Shown: positions 43,897 through 53,031 of the stretch, one piece after another
Numbering within the stretch: position 1 is the stretch's first letter
Layout of the letters: the number at the start of each line of letters is the position of its first letter
Assembly: GCA_016218915.1 (NCBI GenBank)
Contig: JACRCQ010000057.1
Span: forward strand, 40,871-104,870
DNA length: 64,000 nucleotides
Direction of reading: 5' to 3'
Origin: Deltaproteobacteria bacterium
GTDB lineage: Bacteria; Myxococcota_A; Polyangia; Polyangiales; Polyangiaceae
The notes under the pieces: generated by a model
Told to the model about the DNA's origin: nothing
Databases searched by the model: none
Seen by the model: only the letters and a program-made list of their open reading frames with translations
Translations under genes and position numbers: made by a program

Positions 43897-44802
43897 CTAT
43901 CTCGGCAGCCGCACGTCGCGCGAGACTTCGGTCAGCGTCCACATCGACGGCGTAATGAGCAGCGGCTCAGCCAGCACGTAGGGCAGCACCTGCTCAACCC
44001 ACGGGCGCGGAGGCTGCTCAACCAAGAACCGCAGGCACACCGACATCGCCTGCGCGAAGCGCTCGCTCGCGAAGGCCATGAGGGCGCGCTCCTCGGCCGG
44101 CGTCATTCGTCGCTGCTCGACCGGATAGCCTCGGAAGTCGCCCGCGTGGATGTCCTCGACGGGTCCGTTGCGCCACGCCGTGTTCACGAACGCGTTGGCG
44201 AGCACGCGGCTGGGATGGCGTTCAACGTCCGTGCGAACCTGCTCCAGGCGCGATGGTTGGGACGCGCCAAACGCATTGATGAGCTGCGAGGCGAGCCCCG
44301 GCTCCGCAAGGACACCAACCTCAGTGACCTTCAGTCGAGACGTCTTCTTGGGCATCGGCAGGTACGCGACAGCTCGATTCACGAGCTGCTCGTATGCGCG
44401 CCCGCCCTGGTCGGCGCGGTAGATGTCGATCCAGTCGGCGAGCGCAGCCGATGCCTCGATGCTGATGCGGGCCATCTCCTCGTCGCTGATGCGGCTCGCG
44501 CTCGGCGATTTGACCTCGGCCCAGACGGCCTTGTTGTGGTCGGCGAGAACGGCGAGGTATGAGCCCCACCGGAGGACCAGCGCCGCAGCGGCGACGCCTT
44601 CGCGGCCGACCATCGAACCGGAGGGGTGCGTTGGCGGGTCAGGCTTCTCGCGCAGGTACGCGAGGACCTGGTGAAACAGCGTGGTCGCGGGCGGCCGGAT
44701 GATCCAATCCCGGTCACTCGGGCAGGTGGTCGCTTCGCGGGTCCCGGCGTCGAGCACCAGTTCGTCGTTGACCCGCACCTGCAGCCGATCCTTCGTGCCC
44801 AT
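43897..44802 (-). CDS. Hypothetical protein, 301 aa
   Basis: A soluble protein of mixed helix and strand content with no recognised motif. Segments such as GREGVAAAALVLRWGSYLAVLADHN and SQLINAFGASQPSRLEQVRTDVERHP suggest a compact helical fold. The start ATG at 44802 has AGGGCG upstream. It lies 14 nt after the 44817 gene on the same strand, so the two are probably a pair. Nothing in the sequence shows a role; position between a transposase and the metal region suggests accessory cargo. Function unknown. Confidence 0.6.
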   Translation of the reverse strand: MGTKDRLQVRVNDELVLDAGTREATTCPSDRDWIIRPPATTLFHQVLAYLREKPDPPTHPSGSMVGREGVAAAALVLRWGSYLAVLADHNKAVWAEVKSPSASRISDEEMARISIEASAALADWIDIYRADQGGRAYEQLVNRAVAYLPMPKKTSRLKVTEVGVLAEPGLASQLINAFGASQPSRLEQVRTDVERHPSRVLANAFVNTAWRNGPVEDIHAGDFRGYPVEQRRMTPAEERALMAFASERFAQAMSVCLRFLVEQPPRPWVEQVLPYVLAEPLLITPSMWTLTEVSRDVRLPR

Positions 44803-44816
44803 GATCGACGCCCTGA

Positions 44817-45254
44817 CTACATGATCTTTCGACCTGCCTTGTGGTTCACAAGCTCGCGAAGCTTCGCGAGATCATCCTGCGTCGGCTTCCACGTGCCCAG
44901 GTGTTCGAGGCGGCGCTTCGCGAACCTGTGTTCGGCCGCAACCACGCCCGGCGGCGGCTCGGTGATCCGCAGCGCCCCAAGGGCGGCCTCGGGCGCGGCC
45001 GCCATGATCGCGCTGAAGTGCTTGCGGTCGAGCTTGCCGTTCTTGAGAGCGCGATACTGGTAGAACCCAACCTGGAGCACCTCGACCGCGCGGCGCATCT
45101 CGAGGTTCACGACCACCTGCGAGTAGCGCACGAAGCCCTCGTCGTCGGCAGGGAGGCATCCTGCACTCGAAAGAAACTCGTCGACCGCGCGCTGGCTGAC
45201 CGGGTGAAGCTCGCCCGCTCGCGGTCGTATGAAGGTCCAGACGCTCACACCCAT
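44817..45254 (-). CDS. Hypothetical protein, 145 aa, paired with the 44802 gene
   Basis: Started at the ATG at 45254 (MGVSVWTFIRP). The protein is helical and includes FVRYSQVVVNLEMRRAVEVLQ, FYQYRALKNGKLDRKHFSAIM and a basic C-terminus (KLRELVNHKAGRKIM). It has no membrane segment or Cys cluster. It lies directly upstream of the 301-aa hypothetical gene and probably shares its message. Two-gene units of this size next to mobile elements can be toxin-antitoxin or defence pairs, but no known family is recognised. Confidence 0.55.
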   Translation of the reverse strand: MGVSVWTFIRPRAGELHPVSQRAVDEFLSSAGCLPADDEGFVRYSQVVVNLEMRRAVEVLQVGFYQYRALKNGKLDRKHFSAIMAAAPEAALGALRITEPPPGVVAAEHRFAKRRLEHLGTWKPTQDDLAKLRELVNHKAGRKIM

Positions 45255-45263
45255 GCGGGCCAA

Positions 45264-45940
45264 GATCGCTCACGTTCGCGAGGTTGGCCACCGTCTTGAG
45301 CACGCGCTGCTGGTGTTCTCGACGTGCGCGGGAAGCGTCGTCGAACGCGCATTGTGCCCGATCTCGACAAGCAGCGCGGCTCTGCGTCTTCCCGCATATC
45401 CGGCGGGCTGGCCACGTTTCGGCTGGCGCCGTCTGGAAGCTGACGTTGAACGCGCGCCGCGGCCGTTCGGCTGGTGTCCATGTGCCCCGTGCGGGGCCTT
45501 GCCCTGTCCGCCGTGCGTGTGTCCGCCGTGCGTGCTAGTCGATTGCCTCCTACGAGGGCGACCCGGCCCTCGCCTGCTCCACGACCTTGGGCACGATGTG
45601 GGGCGCAGGGCGACGGCGCCGTCCGACGTCGCGTCAGGCTCGGCGGCGTGCTCAGCTACTACTATCGTGATGTGGCTTGATTTGCGGGCGATCCGATTTC
45701 GGCACACTACGCCGGTCAAAAGCATCCGATTGATGCGCGCTTCTCGGGAGACGGCGAGGCGCTCTTCGTCGTTGATTTTGGAGCCATGGAAGGCTTCGCC
45801 GCAGGCGCCGGACCAGCCGTGCGGCCCTTTCCTGGCACCAGTGTCGTGTGGCGCATCACGCGAGACGGCGCGGCAGTGAAAGGACCCCTGCGAACCTGTC
45901 CGTGCTGGCCGGTCGAGCCAACAAGTAGCGGTTCGGCACA
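45264..45940. other. 677-bp stretch without a convincing gene
   Basis: All six frames are open in parts, but none has the codon pattern of the neighbours. The minus-strand frame across it encodes a short His/Gly-rich patch (STHGGHTHGGQGKAPHGAHGH, shown in parts HGGHTHGG) without a start or ribosome site. This may be debris of a metal-binding protein next to the metal-resistance cluster. Nothing else is seen. Confidence 0.3.
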
Positions 45941-47254
45941 TCAACGGAACAGCACCGGGATCCAGGCGGCCAGCGTGGCACCAATTCCCACGACGTGCAC
46001 CGAGAACGCGGCGGCAGCCTTGCCGCGATGGGCTGTTTGCAGGCCGATGATCCGCCGGGCGAGCCACGCGCTCCAGAGTACACCTGCGGCGAGGAGGCAC
46101 GCGCGGATGACATCTCTGGCGACGGGAGGAAACCCGACGCCAGCGAGGTGCTCGAACGTGGGGATGCTCAGTCCTAGGAACAAGGAGAACAGCGCGAGCG
46201 GCGCGTAAAGGTAGCCGATCCGCGCGAAGAGCTCGGCCGTGGTGCACGCTCCGCGTCGCGCAGGGAACACCAACCGCGCAGAGAGCCAGGTCACGCCAGC
46301 CAGCGCTGCGCCGAAGACCGCGATCGAGCCGATCAGCAGCACGACGAGCTTTGCGCCTTCGAGCTCGCGGACCTCTGCGTGGAATACACCGAGAGGCAGC
46401 CCGATGGCACCGGCGAACAAGAAGATCACTTCCCAGAAGAGCGGATCAGCCTGGTTGATCCGCAGGAGTTCCTCGCCCGGAGCGCGGAACTGAAGATGGA
46501 TCGAATCGCGCCATCCAACGCATCGGAAGCACATCAGGCAGGATCGATTGGTCGAGAGAGCCGGCAGATGGATCTGAACCGGGCAGGGTTCCTTGATGTG
46601 GGCCTCTTCCCCGCCGCCGCGCCAGGCCTGCAATCGCGCATGATCCACGCGAAAGTGCATCGTCCCGAGCCGCGAGAAGACGCCGAACAGCAAGCTGACC
46701 GGACACAGGTAGCGGCACCACACCCACGTGTTGCGGCGATAGATGAGCGCGACCATCACTGCCACTAGGGTGGATCCTCCGAGGACCAGCAACTGCGAGA
46801 CAGGCTTCTCATCGACCTCGATCAGCTGTCCCAGCACCGTGATCCCGGCGAATGCCACGAGAGGGATGCATCCCCAACGCATCCAGCTCGGAACAGCCCT
46901 GTTCCAGCCGTGTTGGGAGGCGTATGCGGCAAGCGCGCCCTCGGGGCACATAATCCCGCACCAGCCGCGGCCGAAGGCGAGCATCGAGAGCACCACGAAC
47001 GGCCACCACACGCTCCAGATCACGAACTGAGAGAATCGAACGAAGCTGCCGAGAACCGCTGCGCCTTCGGGCGGAGCAGGGAGCAGAGGGGGCACGATGA
47101 TCAGCGCCAGATAGAAGACGATCATGAACAGGTGGAGGCCGGCGAGTACGCGGCGATGGCGTGCGAAAAGGCCTTCGACGGTCGCGGCCACTCTGCTCAA
47201 TGCGGGTGCGCGAGGCGCAGGGTGAGGTGAAAGCCTGCAGAGTTCTGGTGTCAT
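45941..47254 (-). CDS. Membrane 4Fe-4S polyferredoxin (NapH/CcoG-like)
   Basis: A 437-aa protein started at the ATG at 47254. It has several membrane helices (FMIVFYLALIIVPPLL; VVLLIGSIAVFGAALAGV; LAPLALFSLFLGLSIP-type segments). The conserved CxxxCP pairs GWCGIMCPEGAL and CRYLCPVSLLFG are present, and a cytoplasmic cluster region reads EPCPVQIHL ... SCLMCFRCVGWRD. Related proteins pass electrons for nitrate or N2O reductases, or load copper as in CcoG. The second cluster lacks a clear fourth CP, which may reduce cluster binding. Its neighbour is a broken outer-membrane-type gene; the location beside a metal operon favours a metal-redox role. Confidence 0.75.
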   Translation of the reverse strand: MTPELCRLSPHPAPRAPALSRVAATVEGLFARHRRVLAGLHLFMIVFYLALIIVPPLLPAPPEGAAVLGSFVRFSQFVIWSVWWPFVVLSMLAFGRGWCGIMCPEGALAAYASQHGWNRAVPSWMRWGCIPLVAFAGITVLGQLIEVDEKPVSQLLVLGGSTLVAVMVALIYRRNTWVWCRYLCPVSLLFGVFSRLGTMHFRVDHARLQAWRGGGEEAHIKEPCPVQIHLPALSTNRSCLMCFRCVGWRDSIHLQFRAPGEELLRINQADPLFWEVIFLFAGAIGLPLGVFHAEVRELEGAKLVVLLIGSIAVFGAALAGVTWLSARLVFPARRGACTTAELFARIGYLYAPLALFSLFLGLSIPTFEHLAGVGFPPVARDVIRACLLAAGVLWSAWLARRIIGLQTAHRGKAAAAFSVHVVGIGATLAAWIPVLFR

Positions 47255-47255
47255 C

Positions 47256-47838
47256 TCACTCCGCACCCAGTGCGAATCCCTTCTGGGTGTTGATGGAGAA
47301 TCTCCCTGCGGGCTCGAGATCAACCTTGAATCGGTCTGGCCCGGTCAGCGCGTATCCGAAGATCGGGTTGAAGTCGATGAGCACGTAGCCATTGTCGAAT
47401 CCGAGCAGGGGCCGGAACTGGTTGGCCCACCCGTCCTGTTCCACGCGGCGCGGCACACGGCCGACTTCGACGTTGATGCGGAAGAAGAACCGTGCCGTGA
47501 TGCGGGTGGGGATGACGAACGTGGCTCGCCCCTTGACGCCCGCGTACTGGAACCCGTAGCCAGGGTCGCCATCGTCTGGAAGTAGGCCGCCAACTCGAGC
47601 CACTGCGTCACGCCCAGCGCGGGCTCCAGGGTGAACCAAGCTGCGCGGTCGGCTGGCACCTGCCCCGGGTACTCTGACTGGCGGGCGCCCTTGATGGTGT
47701 AGTTCGAATGGAGCTCGAGGGCGAACTGACCCGGCTGGTTCATGTCGGGCTCGTAGACCTGGATCTCGAACCGATCCATCGCGGCCGCTGGCCCGGCGGC
47801 AACTGCAAGGGAGGCAAGGGCGGCTGTCGCGAGCCATC
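47256..47838 (-). pseudogene. Frameshifted secreted or outer-membrane beta protein
   Basis: The protein is split over two frames. The first part, from about 47815, has a signal-like LATAALASLAVAAGPAAA and then MDRFEIQVYEPDMNQPGQFA to LELAAYFQTM. The second part, from about 47575, continues as GYGFQYAGVKGRATFVIPTR and ends at 47256 with FSINTQKGFALGAE. A one-base indel near 47575 joins them. The start is also out of frame: an ATGATGG with AAGGGGG before it, at about 47838, leads into the wrong frame for the signal peptide. Alternating aromatic strands suggest a beta-barrel or transporter-like OMP. Either a true pseudogene or a sequencing error. Confidence 0.6.
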
Positions 47839-48335
47839 ATAACCCCCTTGGAATCCGCAGGGTTCCGCGTTCGTTGTTTGCTGGTCCACTTTTGTTAGCC
47901 ACGCCTAATAACTATTGCCACAGCTAGCGGCCGTCAAGCCAAAAATGAACCCATCCCCTGCCGGAGCTGACTCGGGTTCGGTGCCCCGCGCAGCAGCTCT
48001 TGCGAGCACCTGGCGCTGCAGGCAACCTACGCAGATAAGCCTTCGTTTGTATCTGCTCGCGCAGCGGCGAATCGGCGCGGCGCGGACCGGCTCGGTTTTC
48101 GCCATTGCGCCATTCGTTGTGCCGCGCTCGCACTCGTTCTTGAGCTCCACGCCCCTGAATGGGCGACCGTCGTGAGCACGAGCATCGGCACAAGCGCGAC
48201 CGGGACACCTGATTCGGCGGGACTCGTCGTTGCCGCATGCGGCCACGCGGCGATGCGCGGCTCGGTCGTGGTGAAGGTCAGCGACATGCAGGCACGTCGA
48301 CTTCCCCGCCCCGGCAATTCAAGGAAGGCGTGCCC
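47839..48335. other. About 500 bp with no supported gene
   Basis: Short frames on both strands are present, but none has a ribosome site, a recognisable product or a codon pattern like the neighbours. An AT-richer patch at about 47870-47925 could hold the promoter for the minus-strand barrel-polyferredoxin genes. Nothing else is visible. Confidence 0.3.
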
Positions 48336-48572
48336 TCATCGCGATCGATCGCACACCACCGTGGATGTGGAGACGCTCTCCATGCAGCGGATCACGACCT
48401 TCCGGCCGCAGCCCTCGAACGCGTATTCATACCCGCCGCTGTTCGCGAGGTGTGCCTGCGCTATTGAGGCTTCCGGGCACGGCAACTCGGCTGCCGCGCG
48501 AGTCTTGGCGCTCTGGTAGACCGAGAAGGGGGCGCACGATGACGCAACAATCATCGCCCCGACTGCAATCAT
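48336..48572 (-). CDS. Small lipoprotein
   Basis: A 78-aa protein from the ATG at 48572. IAVGAMIVASSC is a lipoprotein signal with Cys13 as the lipidated residue. The mature part has three more Cys (LPCPEA, EGCGRK, IRCME) and a YEYAFEGCGRKVVIRC strand pair like those repeated in small myxobacterial lipoproteins. It would be anchored to the inner or outer membrane, facing the periplasm. The longer frame upstream looks like noise. Function unknown. Confidence 0.55.
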   Translation of the reverse strand: MIAVGAMIVASSCAPFSVYQSAKTRAAAELPCPEASIAQAHLANSGGYEYAFEGCGRKVVIRCMESVSTSTVVCDRSR

Positions 48573-48789
48573 GAACGCGTACTCGGCGGGGCGCCGACCG
48601 CGGTGCCCGCACTTGGATTGATGAGGTTTGTCGCTTCTCACGACCCGCATCTGAGGCACAGCATGCTCGGAATAGACCGCGTTTGCGCCTGGGCTCGGAG
48701 GGAGCGCGATGCGCGCCGGCAACCGCGTAGCGGTCAGCCGACACCGCTGATCAAGAGGAACAGCAAAAAGCCGGCGAAGAACGTGGCGG

Positions 48790-48963
48790 TCATCCATGCC
48801 CCCCCGCTTCCTCGTCCTTCCCCTCGAGCAGAGCGCGCACGCCAAGCATTGCTGCAGCGCCGAAGGCGAAGCCGAAAGCCGTGAAGACCGGCGCGTGCTC
48901 GCGGAGGAGATCGGGGATCGGTTGGGAAGGCTGACGCAACTGCAATACTCCCGGAACCGTCAA
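48790..48963 (-). CDS. Possible 57-aa small protein, weak evidence
   Basis: From a TTG at 48963 the frame gives MTVPGVLQLRQPSQ, then HAPVFTAFGFAFGAAAMLGV, a membrane-like stretch, and an acidic end (EGKDEEAGGHG). Its stop overlaps an ATG at 48793 that opens a 19-residue hydrophobic peptide (TATFFAGFLLFLLISGVG). The coupling and the two membrane-like segments are suggestive of small respiratory or assembly peptides, but the TTG start has no good ribosome site. The remaining 435 bp between the neighbours holds nothing else. Confidence 0.28.
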   Translation of the reverse strand: MTVPGVLQLRQPSQPIPDLLREHAPVFTAFGFAFGAAAMLGVRALLEGKDEEAGGHG

Positions 48964-49007
48964 ACTTCGGGTGCCTCACCGGCAAAGCCGGGGGGACTCC
49001 CGCTATG

Positions 49008-50108
49008 CTACGGAACCTGATAAGTCGCCGCGATCGGCGCGTGATCCGAATCGGTCTTGTCGTGGGGAATCGACACACTCTTGGCTTCGATGCGCTGCGA
49101 AGCACCCGGTGCAGCGAACAAGTGGTCGATAAGCTCCCTCGAAGTGTTGTACGTATACGAGTATCGATCGGCGGCTGCCACGTTGTTGGCGGCGTCGTCG
49201 AACGTGGGGCCCGTCCTGCCGTCTTGTATCGCCAGTATTGGCGGAGAACCTGGAGTGTCGTTGAAGTCGCCGAGCACCCAAAGATAGGCCGAGGGGTCGC
49301 CCTTCAAGACATTGTCCGCGATAGCGCGGGCCTGTTGAGCCTCCGCAAGACGCTTCGAGGGGTCATCGGGAGTGGCCTTGGCCTTCAGATGCACTCCGAT
49401 GAATGCCAGGTGCTTGCCACGGTGGTACATGTGGACTTCCAAGGCATCGCGCGTGAACTTGTAGACCTCAGCCGGAGCCAGGTAGTTGGTGAATTGGTCG
49501 TCCTTGTGAGTGATAGGTGGTTCAACCGGGTACCTGCTCATGAACGCGATGTTGATGCCGCGCGGATCGTTGCCGGGAAGCAGGTAACGGTACTCGTACT
49601 GCAGAGTCGCCAACGCAGGGTCAGCGGCGAGTTTGTCCAGAACGCTTTGGTTTTCTACCTCCTGGAGCATCACGACATCACCACCGAGTTTTGCCAGCAT
49701 GCCGGCGGTGGAGGTGACCTTCTGTTGGTACTGGGCCGCCGTGGGGGCTGGTTTCGGCTCATAAGGGCAATAGTTCGCGCAATTCCCGGCGATGTTGTCG
49801 TACAGATTGCGAGCGTTCCAGGTCACGATGCGGAGCGGTGCGGGTGCCCATTCCCCCGGTGAATCTGCATCGGTCCCGGACTGCCCATCGCCGGGACCCA
49901 AGTCCGTGCCGCTGTCGGCCTCCGAGGGTGGGGGTGCAATCGAATTGGTGTCGCCGGAAGAACAACCCCACGCGGCCACGACCACCAGACCAAGGAGAAG
50001 AATTGACACAGCCACGTTCTTATCGAGCCGTGCCCTCCTCGCGCGGGAAACGCAAGATGGTTGCCCGCCTAGAACGTCTTGCAGGTGAAGTGTCGACGAG
50101 GTGACCAT
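49008..50108 (-). CDS. Lipoprotein of the endonuclease/exonuclease/phosphatase (EEP) family
   Basis: Up to 366 aa from the ATG at 50108; a GTG at 50015 (VAVSILLLGLVVVAAWGC) would give a shorter and more typical lipoprotein signal. Cys of AWGCSSGD is the lipid site, followed by a Pro/Asp/Gly-rich linker. The catalytic domain starts at LRIVTWNARNLYD, then VVMLQEVEN (Glu), GRHL-type AFIGVHLKAKA, VLGDFNDTPGS and TDSDHAPIAA (Asp-His), all EEP family positions. It would cleave phosphoesters (nucleic acid, sphingomyelin or phosphoinositide) outside the cytoplasm. It lies at the distal end of the metal operon strand but is not obviously part of it. Confidence 0.85.
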   Translation of the reverse strand: MVTSSTLHLQDVLGGQPSCVSRARRARLDKNVAVSILLLGLVVVAAWGCSSGDTNSIAPPPSEADSGTDLGPGDGQSGTDADSPGEWAPAPLRIVTWNARNLYDNIAGNCANYCPYEPKPAPTAAQYQQKVTSTAGMLAKLGGDVVMLQEVENQSVLDKLAADPALATLQYEYRYLLPGNDPRGINIAFMSRYPVEPPITHKDDQFTNYLAPAEVYKFTRDALEVHMYHRGKHLAFIGVHLKAKATPDDPSKRLAEAQQARAIADNVLKGDPSAYLWVLGDFNDTPGSPPILAIQDGRTGPTFDDAANNVAAADRYSYTYNTSRELIDHLFAAPGASQRIEAKSVSIPHDKTDSDHAPIAATYQVP

Positions 50109-50185
50109 CTTCCAACGCCATCCTCCGGTCGGGCTCACTCGGGTTTCGGCGTTTCGACTGTGCCGATCGAAGCGACCCAAGTGTT

Positions 50186-50671
50186 TCATTCTGCCCTCTG
50201 GACCTTCGTCGCATCCAGCACCCACATGCCCTTTACCTCCATGCTTCGCCCGGTTATCAGGAGCTTATCGCCCCGCTTCAGGCCTGGCACAGCGCCGGCC
50301 ACGGTCGTTGGCGCCAATACCACAGCGCAAGACGCTTCGCCCGTCGGTCTCCCCGGGGCGCACACCTCGAACAGGACCTCATCCGGCGTGGGGCGAACGA
50401 TATGGTCATATATGCCGCCGGTCGCGCTGGTTACCTCGGCTTCGACGACGTAGGGGCAGTGCCGATGCTCGCTCGCCACCGCTCCCTTGAGTACCGTGTC
50501 AAACTCCTCCGTCGCCGGTTCTGACCGGCAGGGAGGCGAAGGGCTCGCCCTCGCCGCGGCCGGCGCGGAGGGGGCCGGAGCGACCATCGACGGGTCGTTT
50601 GCGGTCGGCGTCTCGCCTGCACAGGCAAACAGGAACAGGCACCACACTACGGAAAGCGACCTGGTATTCAT
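50186..50671 (-). CDS. Lipoprotein, unknown function
   Basis: A 161-aa protein from the ATG at 50671 with a GAGGGTAGGA run before it. The signal is RSLSVVWCLFLFACAG with lipidated Cys in the FACAG box. A Pro/Ala/Ser-rich linker precedes a compact beta domain with Cys pairs (HRHCPYVVEAEV; FEVCAPG..ASCAVVL). It follows the metal P-type ATPase by 7 nt, so it is co-transcribed with the metal-resistance genes. A periplasmic metal-linked role is possible but not shown. Confidence 0.65.
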   Translation of the reverse strand: MNTRSLSVVWCLFLFACAGETPTANDPSMVAPAPSAPAAARASPSPPCRSEPATEEFDTVLKGAVASEHRHCPYVVEAEVTSATGGIYDHIVRPTPDEVLFEVCAPGRPTGEASCAVVLAPTTVAGAVPGLKRGDKLLITGRSMEVKGMWVLDATKVQRAE

Positions 50672-50678
50672 CGTCGTC

Positions 50679-52988
50679 CTACCCTCCTGTACCAACGCGG
50701 ACATTCAGCGGTCCTTGCCCGCCCGGGCCAGGTCGTTGGCTTCGGGGCGGCGTTTCCACCGCGGCTTGGGCAGCGGATGTCTTCGACAGTAACCGCAAAC
50801 CGTTGACCACGACGAGCAGGCTGGCCCCCATGTCGGCGAACACGGCCATCCAAAGCGTGGCCCTGCCGGCGAGCGCAAGCGCGAGGAAGACCGCCTTGAT
50901 GCCCAGCGCCAGCACGATGTTCTGCAGAAGCACCGCGTTCATCTTGCTGCTCAGGCGAATGAACCAGGGGATCTTGCGAAGGTCGTCGTCCATCAACGCC
51001 ACGTCCGCGGTTTCCAGCGCCGTGTCAGTCCCAGCCGCGCCCATCGCGAACCCCATGCTCGCCTTCGCCAACGCTGGCGCGTCGTTGATACCGTCTCCCA
51101 CCATGCCAACGGTCCCGTGCTGCCCGATGAGCATGTCGATGGCGGCAACCTTGTCCTGCGGCAGCAGGTTGCCCCTCGCGTCGTCAATTCCCACCGCTCG
51201 GCCGATTGCCTTCGCCGTGTGATCGTTGTCACCCGTAACCATGACGGTGTGGACACCGAGCAAGCGCAGGTCGGAGATTGCCTCTCGACTTGTCGCGCGC
51301 ACCGTGTCGGCGACGCCCACGACCACGACCGGTTCCCTTCCCCGGGTCAAGATGATGGCGGTCTTGCCATCCTCCTCCAACTTCGTAAGCGCACCTTCGA
51401 TGGATGGCGAGCACGCACCGAGTTCCTCCAGCAACCGGTGGTTTCCCAAGTGCAACGTCTGTCCGCCGATGGCTCCCTTGACGCCTCGGCCGGGGAGCGC
51501 CTCGAACTCGGTGACTTCCGCGAGTGGGTGTGCCGGGATCTTCTCGCGCACGTAGGTCGACACCGCCGATGAAACCGGGTGATCCGATCGAACCGCCAAT
51601 GCACCCGCGAGCCGAATCGCTTCGCTCTCGTCGGCACCACCCCAAGGCAGCACGTCGGTGACCACCGGCCTGCCGTGCGTGATGGTCCCAGTCTTGTCCA
51701 ACGCGAGGGCGCGGAGCTTCCTGCCGGCTTCGAGGTACGCTCCGCCCTTGATCAGGATTCCATGCCGCGCCGCAGAAGCCAGGCCGCTAACGACCGTCAC
51801 CGGCGTCGAAATCACCAGCGCGCACGGGCAGCCGATCACCAGGAGGACAAGCGCACGATACACCCACTGGAATGCCGGCTGGCCGAACGCGAGAGGGGGC
51901 ACGAGCGCGACGAGCAACGCCACCCCGAACACCACGGGAGTGTAAACCCTCGCGAAGTTGTCGACGAATCGCTGGGTCGGGGCGCGGGAGCCTTGCGCCT
52001 CTTCGACCGCGTGCATGATGCGGGCGAGCGTCGATTGATCAGCGTTCGCAGTCACGCGAAACTCAAACGAGCCGCTCTCGTTGATCGTTCCCGCGAACAC
52101 CTGATCGCCCGGCTCTTTCTCGACGGGCACGCTTTCGCCGGTGATCGGAGCCTGGTTGACAGCCGATCTCCCCTTCGTGACCACGCCATCCAATGGGACG
52201 CGCTCTCCGGGCTTGACCCTCGCCGTCTGCCCGACTTCAACGCGCTTCGCTTCGAGCTCCTTCCAGCCTCCATTGCCCTGGAGCACCGTGGCTTTGTCGG
52301 GAGAAATGGCCATCAAGCCGCGGATGGCGTTGCGAGCTCTGTCCAGGGACAGTTGCTCGATCATCTCTGCCACGGCAAACAGCCAGATCACCATGGCGGC
52401 TTCAGGCCACTGGCCGATGATGGCCGCGCCGATCACGGCGACCGACATCAGCAGGTTCATGTTGAGGCTGAGCGTGCGGATCGCCACCCAGCCCTTCTTG
52501 AGCGTGCCCAATCCGCCCGTCCCAATGGAGAGCAAAGCAAGAACAATGACCGGCCAGGATTTCTCTTTGCCAGTGGTCCACGCAAGCAATTCAGAGCCGA
52601 GGGCAGCAGCGCCCGACACACCCATCAGCCACCAGACGTGCGTGGGGATGGGCTTCGCGCGCGGCTCGGGTGCCGTCTCCGCGCCGTCGGCGCTGGCAGA
52701 AGGCGCCATGTCGATGTCCTTCAGTGCCTGTACCAGAGGCGCCTCGCTCGGCATTGTGTGCGAGATCGTCAGGGTGCGCGTCATCAAGTTGAATTCGAGC
52801 CCCACCACGCCCTCGACCGCGGACAGCCGCTTGCGAATTGTCGCCTCTTCGGTCGGGCAATCCATCTTGTCGATCCGGAACACCGCGCGGGACGCAGCTC
52901 GAGCATCGCCCAGGGGAGCAGGTCGAGCACCGCGTATTTCTGCTGGACGGGACCCGCATCCGCACGCGTCTTTTTGGCAGTCGGTCAT
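50679..52988 (-). CDS. Heavy-metal P1B-type ATPase (Zn/Cd/Pb exporter type)
   Basis: A 769-aa pump. The N-terminus has CQKDACGCG and an HMA domain with MDCPTEE. The A-domain TGES loop (APITGESVPVEK), the membrane CPC (VIGCPCALVIS), the phosphorylation site DKTGT and the hinge VGDGINDAPAL are all present. MDC.TE-type HMA and CPC point to divalent soft metals (Zn, Cd, Pb) rather than Cu. It moves cytoplasmic metal ions to the periplasm, where the CzcCBA pump can take over. It sits 43 nt after the ICMT-like gene and just before a small lipoprotein gene, in the ArsR-headed operon. Confidence 0.94.
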   Translation of the reverse strand: MTDCQKDACGCGSRPAEIRGARPAPLGDARAASRAVFRIDKMDCPTEEATIRKRLSAVEGVVGLEFNLMTRTLTISHTMPSEAPLVQALKDIDMAPSASADGAETAPEPRAKPIPTHVWWLMGVSGAAALGSELLAWTTGKEKSWPVIVLALLSIGTGGLGTLKKGWVAIRTLSLNMNLLMSVAVIGAAIIGQWPEAAMVIWLFAVAEMIEQLSLDRARNAIRGLMAISPDKATVLQGNGGWKELEAKRVEVGQTARVKPGERVPLDGVVTKGRSAVNQAPITGESVPVEKEPGDQVFAGTINESGSFEFRVTANADQSTLARIMHAVEEAQGSRAPTQRFVDNFARVYTPVVFGVALLVALVPPLAFGQPAFQWVYRALVLLVIGCPCALVISTPVTVVSGLASAARHGILIKGGAYLEAGRKLRALALDKTGTITHGRPVVTDVLPWGGADESEAIRLAGALAVRSDHPVSSAVSTYVREKIPAHPLAEVTEFEALPGRGVKGAIGGQTLHLGNHRLLEELGACSPSIEGALTKLEEDGKTAIILTRGREPVVVVGVADTVRATSREAISDLRLLGVHTVMVTGDNDHTAKAIGRAVGIDDARGNLLPQDKVAAIDMLIGQHGTVGMVGDGINDAPALAKASMGFAMGAAGTDTALETADVALMDDDLRKIPWFIRLSSKMNAVLLQNIVLALGIKAVFLALALAGRATLWMAVFADMGASLLVVVNGLRLLSKTSAAQAAVETPPRSQRPGPGGQGPLNVRVGTGG

Positions 52989-53031
52989 CGCATCACCTCA
53001 CAAATCAGCGGTGGGAGGGGCGACTTCCGCT

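Noticed and set aside
45270..46247. 325-codon minus-strand frame with a His-rich patch
   Set aside because: It overlaps the polyferredoxin gene in another frame and has no start context; treated as noise plus possible debris.
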